DNA from: Bacteroidales bacterium
GTDB lineage: Bacteria > Bacteroidota > Bacteroidia > Bacteroidales > VadinHA17
DNA: 64,000 bases
Direction: 5' to 3'
Assembly: GCA_016709865.1 (NCBI GenBank)
Contig: JADJLX010000005.1
Coordinates: forward strand, 1,736,001-1,800,000
Shown: positions 57,126 to 64,000 of the stretch, piece by piece
Layout: every line of letters starts with the position of its first letter
How positions within the stretch are numbered: position 1 is the stretch's first letter
Position numbers and translations under genes: made by a program
Notes under the pieces: generated by a model
What the model was told of the DNA's origin: nothing
Databases searched by the model: none
The model's input: the letters and a program-made list of their open reading frames with translations, nothing else

Positions 57126-58334
57126 CTACCAATTGAACATAGTCCCGTCAGATTTTCTGTTTACCGGAAGACGGGCCATTGAGTAAGGGAATTTTGCAGC
57201 AGCTTTTTCGTCAATATCCACCCCTATCCCTGGAGTATCATCAATAGTGAGGAATCCGTCATCAAACCTGTAGTTGGTTTTAAATACCTCATTTACAACA
57301 TCCTGATGAGGCATATATTCAAGAATCCCGAAATTATTAACGGCAGTGTTGAAATGTACTGAAGCAGCCAGGTTCACCGGTGACAGGTCAGTGGCTCCAT
57401 GAAAACCCGTATTGATATGATAAACAGAAGCCATGGCTGCAACCTTTAGAAGATGAGTTACCCCTCCTCCATGTACCAGAGGCATTCTTACATAGTCGAT
57501 AAGCTGTTCAGTAAAAAGAGTCGAATAATCATAAATTGAGTTAAAAACTTCTCCTATAGCAATTGGTGTAGCAGAGTGTTTCCTGATAAGCCTCAGTCCT
57601 TCCTGCAGCTCACCTGCAACAGGGTCCTCCAGCCAGAAAAGATGATATGGTTCGAGTTCTTTTGCGAGACGTGCTGCCTCAACAGGAGTGCATCTGTGAT
57701 GGACATCATGCAAAAGATGAATATTATCACCAAAAACTTCCCTGGCTTTTTCAAATAATGAAGGGATAAAGTTCAGGTACTTTGAAGTATCCCAGGATTC
57801 TTCCTGGGGTATACCTTTATGAGCAGGTTCATATGATTTATTATCCTTAGCCACACCATATGTATGCTCAATACCAGGAACCCCTGACTGAATACGTACA
57901 GCTTTAAATCCCTTTTCTATTTCCTTTCCTGCCTTTTCAATTGTTTCGTTAAGATTCTTACCATTTGCATGACAATAAACCAAAACTTTCTCCCGGCTCT
58001 TTCCGCCGATCAGATTATATAAAGGGGTGTTAAGAACCTTCCCTTTAATATCCCAGAGTGCCATATCAATTGCAGATACAGCGGTCATCGAAACAGCACC
58101 TCTTCTCCAGTAGACACCCCTGTAGAAATAGTTCCATATATCCTCGGTATTGCGCGGATCGCGTCCGATAAGAGAGGGTATACAATAGTCTTCGAGGTAG
58201 GAAGCAACAGACTTCTCCATGCCGTTCAGCGTAGCATCACCTAATCCGTATACGCCCTCGTCAGTATAAATCTTAAGGGTAACAAAATTTCTCCCCGGAG
58301 AACAAACAATAACCTTTGCATCAGTAATTTTCAC
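57126..58334 (-). CDS. manD: D-mannonate dehydratase (ManD/RspA, enolase superfamily)
   Basis: A 402-residue enolase-superfamily enzyme of exact ManD length. Landmarks: ITDAKVIVCSPGRNFVTLKI, YFYRGVYWRRGAVSMTAVSA, VRIQSGVPGIEHTYGV, HDVHHRCTPVEAARLAKELE, FWLEDPVAGELQEGLRLIRK and IGEVFNSIYDY, with HGATDLSPVNLAASVHFNTA at the end. It dehydrates D-mannonate to 2-keto-3-deoxygluconate in D-glucuronate catabolism. That fits the GH115 alpha-glucuronidase nearby, which frees 4-O-methyl-glucuronate from xylan. Low-activity ManD members exist with other roles, so the substrate is probable, not certain. Confidence 0.88.
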   Translation of the reverse strand: MKITDAKVIVCSPGRNFVTLKIYTDEGVYGLGDATLNGMEKSVASYLEDYCIPSLIGRDPRNTEDIWNYFYRGVYWRRGAVSMTAVSAIDMALWDIKGKVLNTPLYNLIGGKSREKVLVYCHANGKNLNETIEKAGKEIEKGFKAVRIQSGVPGIEHTYGVAKDNKSYEPAHKGIPQEESWDTSKYLNFIPSLFEKAREVFGDNIHLLHDVHHRCTPVEAARLAKELEPYHLFWLEDPVAGELQEGLRLIRKHSATPIAIGEVFNSIYDYSTLFTEQLIDYVRMPLVHGGGVTHLLKVAAMASVYHINTGFHGATDLSPVNLAASVHFNTAVNNFGILEYMPHQDVVNEVFKTNYRFDDGFLTIDDTPGIGVDIDEKAAAKFPYSMARLPVNRKSDGTMFNW

Positions 58335-58383
58335 AATGATTTTATTATAAATTAGTTAATATTTAAATCCCCCCTCTTTATTT

Positions 58384-58498
58384 CATCCCTTCTCCTCTTC
58401 TCCCACTTCCCCCTTTCATGTTATTGAGCCATTGCGCCATTACGCCCTTGTGCCATTGCGCCATTACGCCTTTACGCCTTTGTGCCCTTGCGCCTTTC
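58384..58498. repeat. Degenerate tandem repeat, class C (GCGCCATTAC type)
   Basis: A polypyrimidine start (CTTCTCCTCTTCTCCCACTT) leads into about nine imperfect units of GCCATTGC / GCCATTAC / GCCTTTGTG. This is the longest class C stretch and ends at the stop codon of the SDR gene. Confidence 0.7.
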
Positions 58499-59251
58499 TT
58501 AAAACCCAATCGAATTTCCCCCGTCAACCGGCAGAATGACCCCGGTGATAAATGACGCTGACGGTGAAACAAGAAAATAAGCAGCATCTGCCACTTCTTC
58601 AGGTTTACCAAGCCGTCCTAACGGAGTTCTTGAGAGTACTTTCTTTTTGCGTTCAGGATCTTTTTCAAGAGCAAGTGTCGACATATTGGTTTTAATGAAT
58701 CCGGGGGCAAGACAGTTTACCCTGATTTTATACTGAGCAAGCTCAACAGCCATTGCCCTGGTCATGCCTTCAATAGCTGATTTTGAAGCTGTATAGGCAA
58801 TTACATTCGGAAGTCCGTATTGCGACGCCATTGAACTGATATTAAGAATTACACCGGTGCACTGTTTCTGCATAATACCTGCCACTTCTCTTGTCAGGCT
58901 GAACATTGCTGTCTGATTTGTAAGGATAACCTTCTGATATTCTTCATCGCTTACCTCAGCAATTGCCTTCTTCAGGTGCATTCCGGCGTTATTTACAAGA
59001 ATATCAATATTCCCGTGTTTTTTATGGATTTCTTTGATAACACCCGGTAATTCAGAGAGTTCTGCAAGATCACACCCGACAAAGTCAGACAACTCCCCGA
59101 GTGTTTCACAAGCCAGCTTAAGCTTTGTCTTATCTCTTCCGATAAGGATTACTTTAATACCATTCTGCACAAACTTTTTTGCAATTGCAAAACCTATTCC
59201 CGAAGCTCCGCCAGTAATTATTGCAATTCTGAATTTACTATCGCTTGTCAT
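58499..59251 (-). CDS. Short-chain dehydrogenase/reductase
   Basis: A 250-residue classical SDR. Cofactor motif IITGGASGIGFAIAKKFVQN, NNAG in NIDILVNNAGMHLKKAIAEV, catalytic Ser and Tyr-x3-Lys in ISSMASQYGLPNVIAYTASK and the C-terminal PVDGGNSIGF. Placement before mannonate dehydratase suggests a sugar-acid oxidoreductase, for example reduction of fructuronate to mannonate, which would supply the next enzyme; SDR-type enzymes of this role exist in some bacteria. This remains inference, as FabG-like sequence alone does not fix the substrate. Confidence 0.8.
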   Translation of the reverse strand: MTSDSKFRIAIITGGASGIGFAIAKKFVQNGIKVILIGRDKTKLKLACETLGELSDFVGCDLAELSELPGVIKEIHKKHGNIDILVNNAGMHLKKAIAEVSDEEYQKVILTNQTAMFSLTREVAGIMQKQCTGVILNISSMASQYGLPNVIAYTASKSAIEGMTRAMAVELAQYKIRVNCLAPGFIKTNMSTLALEKDPERKKKVLSRTPLGRLGKPEEVADAAYFLVSPSASFITGVILPVDGGNSIGF

Positions 59252-59383
59252 ACTTTCCTGTTTTATATCTGTTTACTCTTCTCTGCCGACTCCCACATTA
59301 TGAGCCTGTGTTCAAATATCATTCTGTTTTTTTATCAGAACAATCTGACAATAAGTAAAATTAACAGAAAACTAAGTAATATT

Positions 59384-59391
59384 CAAAAGTA
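59384..59391 (-). promoter_or_regulatory. Promoter -7 element TACTTTTG for the SDR/manD/xyl genes
   Basis: TACTTTTG on the minus strand, 132 bases before the SDR start, fits TAnnTTTG; the -33 element is not clear. The 252-base divergent gap otherwise holds only AT-rich sequence, with no distinct promoter seen for the GH10 gene. Confidence 0.45.
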
Positions 59392-59530
59392 ATACATTGT
59401 TTATGCATCCGGGTTCAATTTTTATACGATTGCTGTATTCTAAAAATGTTTACTTTTATATTGTTTAAAAGCATTCAGCATTCTGTTTTAATTCAGTATA
59501 AAATTGGTAAAACCTCATAATTCCTGCGGT

Positions 59531-60661
59531 ATGATAATACAAGATATTGTTCTGAACACGTGCAGAAAACTTATCATATTTACATTAGCTTTATTTGTCA
59601 TCTCACTCACAAACGGCTGCGAAAAAGTCAATGCTGAAGCAAATGACCCTTATATTGGAACAAATCCGGATACCCTTAAAGGACTAAAAGACTATTATAA
59701 AGCTTTCTTCCCTGTAGGAGTTGCAGTAGAACCGTCTTCACTAACAGGCACTTCTTCTGATCTTATACTGAAGCATTTCAATAGCATCACAGCTGAAAAT
59801 GTGATGAAACCTTCATCGATACATCCTGCGGAAAACAGGTATTTCTGGGATAATGCAGACCTGATTGTGAATTATGCGAAGGCAAACGGAATGATGGTAA
59901 GGGGACATACTTTGTTGTGGCATAAACAGGTTCCTGCCTGGATGTTCAGAGATGCAGCCGGAGACACAGTTTCAAAAGAGGTTCTGCTTGCAAGGCTAAA
60001 AGAGCATATAACTCAGGTTGTATCAAGATATAAGGGGAAGGTATATGCATGGGACGTTGTTAATGAAGTTCTTGATGATAAAGATTCCAAGTTCTACAGA
60101 GAAACTCAATGGTACAAAATATGCGGGGAAGAATATATTGCAAAAGCATTTCAGTGGGCACATGAAGCTGATCCGGATGCCCTTCTTTTTTATAACGATT
60201 ACAACACTGAATTTGCGGGAAGAAGGGATAAGGTATATAAACTTGTAAAACAGCTGCTTGATGCCGGGGTTCCGATTCATGGAATAGGTCTACAGGGACA
60301 CTGGAATATTAATAATCCCTCGGAACAGGATCTCAGGAGTGCAATTGAGAAGTACTCATCACTGGGATTGAAGATTCAGATAACAGAACTTGATGTATCC
60401 GTCTATTCTTCATCTGAAAGGAATCCTGCAGATAATGTATTTACCACAGAAAGAGAACAGAAACAACTCGAAAAATATAAGATGATTTTCAGGGTTTTCC
60501 GGGAGTATAACAATGTGATTACAGGTGTTACATTCTGGAATTTGTCTGACAAACACAGCTGGCTGGATAATTCCCCCGTGGCAGGAAGAAAGAACTATCC
60601 GCTGCTCTTCGATCAGAACCTGAAACCAAAAAAAGCTTACTGGGAAGTTGTAAAGTTTTAA
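59531..60661 (+). CDS. GH10 endo-beta-1,4-xylanase, lipoprotein
   Basis: A 376-residue xylanase. The lipoprotein signal is LIIFTLALFVISLTNGC-EKV, so the enzyme is tethered to a membrane, probably at the surface. The GH10 barrel shows the substrate-site blocks NSITAENVMKPSSIHPAENR and VRGHTLLWHKQVPAWMF, the acid/base Glu in YAWDVVNEVLDD and the nucleophile in LKIQITELDVSVYSS; VTFWNLSDKHSWLD closes the barrel. Start ATG 59531 is preferred over a TTG at 59504. It cuts the xylan backbone and is followed by GH115 on the same strand. Confidence 0.96.
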   Translation: MIIQDIVLNTCRKLIIFTLALFVISLTNGCEKVNAEANDPYIGTNPDTLKGLKDYYKAFFPVGVAVEPSSLTGTSSDLILKHFNSITAENVMKPSSIHPAENRYFWDNADLIVNYAKANGMMVRGHTLLWHKQVPAWMFRDAAGDTVSKEVLLARLKEHITQVVSRYKGKVYAWDVVNEVLDDKDSKFYRETQWYKICGEEYIAKAFQWAHEADPDALLFYNDYNTEFAGRRDKVYKLVKQLLDAGVPIHGIGLQGHWNINNPSEQDLRSAIEKYSSLGLKIQITELDVSVYSSSERNPADNVFTTEREQKQLEKYKMIFRVFREYNNVITGVTFWNLSDKHSWLDNSPVAGRKNYPLLFDQNLKPKKAYWEVVKF

Positions 60662-60669
60662 TTTCATAT

Positions 60670-60770
60670 TCCCTCTGTGTCTCTCTGTGCCTCCTCTGTG
60701 TCTCTCTGTGTCAGTTCTTTTTTGTTACACAGAGAAAATCCGGAGGAGGCACAGAGTTACACAGAGAAAA
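60670..60770. repeat. Long imperfect hairpin repeat, class B (CTCTGTG type)
   Basis: Left arm CCCTCTGTGTCTCTCTGTGC and onward, right arm TTACACAGAGAAAATCCGGA and CACAGAGTTACACAGAGAAA, around TTCTTTTTT. It occupies the whole GH10-GH115 gap and would form a hairpin in the mRNA between two cotranscribed genes. Confidence 0.8.
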
Positions 60771-60780
60771 CAAAAACAAG

Positions 60781-63750
60781 ATGCGTAAATTATTGTTATT
60801 CATACTTTTATCAATACTGCCATTGATATTTATCAATGGGCAAGACAACTCTGGAAATGAGACATTTATCTCGACTGCAAAAGGGAAAAAGAATTTTGCA
60901 ATATCTGCAGAGGGTAAGTCTACACCTCTGTTAATCAGCTCAAAAGAGTGGCCGGGGGTAATCAGGGCTTTCAAAGACCTTCAGTCTGACATTGGTAAAG
61001 TTACCTCAATAGCTCCTGAATTGCTTACTGATGAGTATTCCGGTAACAAAATGATAATTATAGCCGGTACTATTGGAAAAAGTCCGCTTATAGATAAGCT
61101 CGTGAGTGATAAAAAACTTGATGTCAATAGTGTAGCTGGTAACTGGGAAACATTTGTTATACAGGTTGTTAAGAAACCATTTAAAGGTGTTAAAAGAGCC
61201 CTTGTTATTGCAGGAAGCGATAAACGCGGAACTATATATGGCATTTATGAAGTTTCCAAACAGATTGGCGTCTCGCCCTGGTACTGGTGGGCTGATGTTC
61301 CGGTAATAAAGAAGAATGCACTTTATACCCTGCCGGGAAGATTTGTACAAGGTTCCCCTTCGGTAAAATACAGGGGAATATTTCTTAATGACGAGGCTCC
61401 TGATCTGACAAACTGGGTGAGGGAAAAATATGGAAGTGTGCCTGTTGGAACAAATCCTCCCATGCCCAGAGGAGTTGTCAACTACGGAAAGGAATTTTAT
61501 ACAAAGCTTTTTGAACTTATTCTGAGACTGAAGGGAAACTACCTGTGGCCCGCAATGTGGAATAATGCATTCAACGAGGATGATCCTGATAATCCGCGAC
61601 TGGCCGACGAATACGGGATAGTAATGGGAAACTCACACCAGGAACCGATGCTAAGGGCACAAAAAGAGTGGGACCGTCGCTATCAGAAAACCATTGGTAC
61701 CTGGAACTATGCCAAACATCCTGATATTCTGGAGGCTTTCTGGCGCGAAGGCATAAAAAGAAATAAAGATTATGAGAGCATAGTAACGATTGGATTAAGA
61801 GGCGCTAACGACACAGAAATGGCACCGGGCGGACCGCCGGCTAACATGACAATGCTTGAAAAAATTGTTGGTGTACAAAGAAAAATACTTACTGAAGAGA
61901 TCAACCCTGATATAACCAAAATACCTCAGTTATGGTGCCTGTACAAGGAAGTGCAGGATTACTATAACGCCGGAATGAGGGTCCCTGAAGATGTGACTCT
62001 TCTCTGGGCTGAAGATAACTGGGGGAACATTCGCCGGCTACCAACAGCGGAGGAAAGGAAAAGAAGCGGAGGCGCAGGAATCTATTATCACTTCGACTAT
62101 CATGGAGGTCCAAGAAGCTACCAGTGGCTGAACACCAGCCCTATAGCCAAGATCTGGGACCAGATGTCGCTGGCAAAACAGTACGGAGCCGACAGGATCT
62201 GGATAGTTAATGTCGGACACTTCAAAGGTTATGAGTTACCGATAGAATATTTTCTCGATCTGGCATGGAATACTGATAAACACACAAATAACAATATAAA
62301 TGAGTTCACTCAGGAATGGGCCGGGGAGCAATTTGGAGATGAATACTCAGAAGAGATAGCAGAATTTCTTTCTGCTTATACAAAATTTAATGGCCGGCGT
62401 AAACCGGAGCTACTGTCGCCAACAACTTACAGTCAGACTAATTACAATGAAGCGGAAAGGGTAGTTGATGATTATAAAGCACTTGCAAGAAAAGCTTCTG
62501 ATCTTTTCAATAAGATCCCGTCTGAGATGCAGGATGCATTTTATCAGCTTGTACTATTTCCAGTCAGAGCCTGTGCTATAGTAAATGAGTTATATCTGGC
62601 GGCCGGAAAAAATGATCTCTACTCAAGACAGGGAAGAGCAAGTACAGTAGCCCTGGCAGCCCAAACGCGAAGACTATTTGAAGCCGATACAAGTCTGATG
62701 GCATATTATAACCGCGAATTTGCCGATGGCAGATGGGCTCACTTTATGGATCAGTCTCATCTTGGATATACAAGCTGGGTAGATCCTCCAACGAATAGCC
62801 TGCGGGCAATAAAACTTAAAGAACCGGTAATACCAAAAACTGCCTCGATGGGAGTATCAGTGGAGGGATCTGAAGCTGTATGGCCAGGTGCTAAAACAAG
62901 TCCCGAATTGCCTCCTTTTGATATATTCAATAAACAAAAACATTATATCGACATCTTTAATAAAGGAAAAACAGAATTTGAGTTCAGTGCCACCTCTGCT
63001 GAACCATGGATTATAATTAGCAAATATAAAGGCCCGTTTGGATTTGATGAACGGCTATGGATATCAGTCAATTGGGAGACAGTTCCAAAAGGCAGAAACA
63101 CCGGAACAATAAAAATCTCAGGTACAGGAAAAGAGGTATCTGTTAGGATCAATGCTTTTAATCCGGATGAGATAACTCCTGAAACTCTTCAGGGTTTTGT
63201 TGAGGGGGAGGGAGTTGTTTCAATTGAGGCGGAACACTATACAAAGCTCAACAATGCCGGTGAACGGAAGTGGACTGTAATTGAAGATTACGGACACACT
63301 CTGTCTGCTATGAGGGCTGAAGGTCCGGTTGAGGCTGCTCCCGCTGTTCCCGGAAACGATTCTCCATGCCTGGAATATCAGATATATTTCTTTAATACCG
63401 GTACATTTGATATAACTTCAATCTTCTCCCCTACGCTTAATTTTATGGCCGGAAGGGCGATGCAATATGCGATCTCTTTCGATAATGAAACACCTCAGGT
63501 AATTACACTCGTTCCTGAAAAATATAATGCCCAGAACCGGAATACCGACTGGGAGAAAACAGTTAGTGATAATGCCAGATTCAGTCAGTCAAAACATATA
63601 ATAAACAACCCCGGTTACCATACCCTCAAAATTTTTATGGTCGATCCTGGTGTAGTATTGCAGAAAATTATCGTAAATTCCGGTGGTTTAAAACCAAGCT
63701 ATCTCGGTCCGCCTGAAAGCTTCTACAAACCACTTAGCAGTAAAATATAA
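60781..63750 (+). CDS. GH115 xylan alpha-1,2-glucuronidase
   Basis: A 989-residue secreted enzyme that removes (4-O-methyl-)glucuronic acid from xylan. Signal peptide to about residue 20 (LPLIFINGQ). Domain A (about 25-190, IIIAGTIGKSPLIDKL and GTIYGIYEVSKQIGVSPWYW) is followed by the catalytic barrel (about 195-520) with KYRGIFLNDEAPDLTNWVRE, LKGNYLWPAMWNNAFNEDDP, YGIVMGNSHQEPMLRAQKEW, LLWAEDNWGNIRRLPT and YYHFDYHGGPRSYQWLNT. A helical domain and a C-terminal beta domain (about 800-985, GVVSIEAEHYTKLNNAGE) complete the usual GH115 plan and length. It works with the GH10 enzyme on glucuronoxylan. Confidence 0.95.
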   Translation: MRKLLLFILLSILPLIFINGQDNSGNETFISTAKGKKNFAISAEGKSTPLLISSKEWPGVIRAFKDLQSDIGKVTSIAPELLTDEYSGNKMIIIAGTIGKSPLIDKLVSDKKLDVNSVAGNWETFVIQVVKKPFKGVKRALVIAGSDKRGTIYGIYEVSKQIGVSPWYWWADVPVIKKNALYTLPGRFVQGSPSVKYRGIFLNDEAPDLTNWVREKYGSVPVGTNPPMPRGVVNYGKEFYTKLFELILRLKGNYLWPAMWNNAFNEDDPDNPRLADEYGIVMGNSHQEPMLRAQKEWDRRYQKTIGTWNYAKHPDILEAFWREGIKRNKDYESIVTIGLRGANDTEMAPGGPPANMTMLEKIVGVQRKILTEEINPDITKIPQLWCLYKEVQDYYNAGMRVPEDVTLLWAEDNWGNIRRLPTAEERKRSGGAGIYYHFDYHGGPRSYQWLNTSPIAKIWDQMSLAKQYGADRIWIVNVGHFKGYELPIEYFLDLAWNTDKHTNNNINEFTQEWAGEQFGDEYSEEIAEFLSAYTKFNGRRKPELLSPTTYSQTNYNEAERVVDDYKALARKASDLFNKIPSEMQDAFYQLVLFPVRACAIVNELYLAAGKNDLYSRQGRASTVALAAQTRRLFEADTSLMAYYNREFADGRWAHFMDQSHLGYTSWVDPPTNSLRAIKLKEPVIPKTASMGVSVEGSEAVWPGAKTSPELPPFDIFNKQKHYIDIFNKGKTEFEFSATSAEPWIIISKYKGPFGFDERLWISVNWETVPKGRNTGTIKISGTGKEVSVRINAFNPDEITPETLQGFVEGEGVVSIEAEHYTKLNNAGERKWTVIEDYGHTLSAMRAEGPVEAAPAVPGNDSPCLEYQIYFFNTGTFDITSIFSPTLNFMAGRAMQYAISFDNETPQVITLVPEKYNAQNRNTDWEKTVSDNARFSQSKHIINNPGYHTLKIFMVDPGVVLQKIIVNSGGLKPSYLGPPESFYKPLSSKI

Positions 63751-63775
63751 TTGTATCACTTTAAATATCAAAGAG

Positions 63776-64000
63776 ATGAAAAAAGAGACAAAGAATATTT
63801 CCAGAAGAAAATTCATCGATAATTCGGTAAAGGCAACTCTCCTGTCGTCAGTTGCATTTGGCGGATTTCCTACAATTATCCCTTCAAGTGTCATCGGGAA
63901 AAACCCGCCGAGTGACAAAATTAACATAGGACAGATTGGATTTGGCAGGATAGCCAGTAGTCACGATCTGACAGAAACACTTCCTTATGATGTTGCACGG
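63776..64000 (+). CDS. Gfo/Idh/MocA-family oxidoreductase (5' part only)
   Basis: The gene starts at 63776 and runs off the right edge, so 75 residues are visible. A Tat-type signal is present (NISRRKFIDNSVKATLLSSV), followed by the beginning of a Rossmann fold, DKINIGQIGFGRIASSHDLT (GxGxxA-like). It resembles the exported oxidoreductases of Bacteroidota polysaccharide loci, like the intact one at 7947-9263. It lies 25 bases after GH115 on the same strand, so is part of the xylan operon. Role unknown. Confidence 0.8.
   Translation, partial: MKKETKNISRRKFIDNSVKATLLSSVAFGGFPTIIPSSVIGKNPPSDKINIGQIGFGRIASSHDLTETLPYDVAR

Overview
The window reads as a chromosomal segment of a polysaccharide-degrading Bacteroidota bacterium, most likely from the order Bacteroidales or a close relative. 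The evidence is a SusC/SusD pair behind an ECF sigma factor and a FecR anti-sigma factor, many lipoprotein signal peptides, promoters of the Bacteroidota type (TTTG or TTG, 19-20 bases, TAnnTTTG), a Bacteroides-type serine palmitoyltransferase and Bacteroidota-type glycoside hydrolases. Species cannot be told from sequence alone.

Layout. (1) 1-7.8 kb, minus strand: ECF sigma, FecR, SusC, SusD, then the start of a metallophosphoesterase that runs off the left edge. (2) 7.9-27.8 kb, minus strand: a long arabinose and hemicellulose block, transcribed from a sodium/sugar symporter through araA, the Nudix-type regulator araR, araD, araB, GH51, GH127, a beta-helix protein, GH2, GH9, aldose 1-epimerase and a Gfo/Idh/MocA oxidoreductase. 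Secreted enzymes release arabinose, which AraABD convert to xylulose 5-phosphate. (3) 28-30.5 kb, minus strand: an acyltransferase and an M20 amidohydrolase. (4) 30.5-34.4 kb: a BNR-repeat protein, then an NRAMP-related transporter and an MgtE-N/CBS protein. These two are preceded by a promoter, a 14-codon leader peptide starting MDDDP, and a leader that can fold two ways. (5) 34.7-48.6 kb, mostly plus strand: serine palmitoyltransferase and a short-chain reductase (probably sphingolipid), a DUF4405 membrane protein, a class V aminotransferase, OsmC, ferritin-like and phosphatase genes, a TonB receptor, and a DUF134/NifX-like/OsmC cluster. (6) 53.0-48.6 kb, minus strand: a compact seven-gene operon with a small membrane protein, an ArsM-like methyltransferase, a thioredoxin lipoprotein, a 32-residue cysteine peptide, a radical SAM/SPASM maturase, a thioredoxin-thioredoxin reductase fusion and a DUF2892 protein. 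(7) 53.7-64 kb: a glucuronoxylan block with xylA, xylB, mannonate dehydratase and an SDR on the minus strand, and GH10 xylanase, GH115 alpha-glucuronidase and an oxidoreductase start on the plus strand.

The two observations most worth pursuing are the putative magnesium-sensing leader at 34.25-34.41 kb and the putative RiPP/metalloid operon at 48.6-53.05 kb. A third matters for data quality: about a dozen single-base reading-frame breaks are confined to 19.0-30.0 kb, while genes on both sides are intact. Intergenic spaces also carry several families of hairpin and degenerate tandem repeats. No rRNA, tRNA, CRISPR array, prophage or complete insertion sequence was seen.
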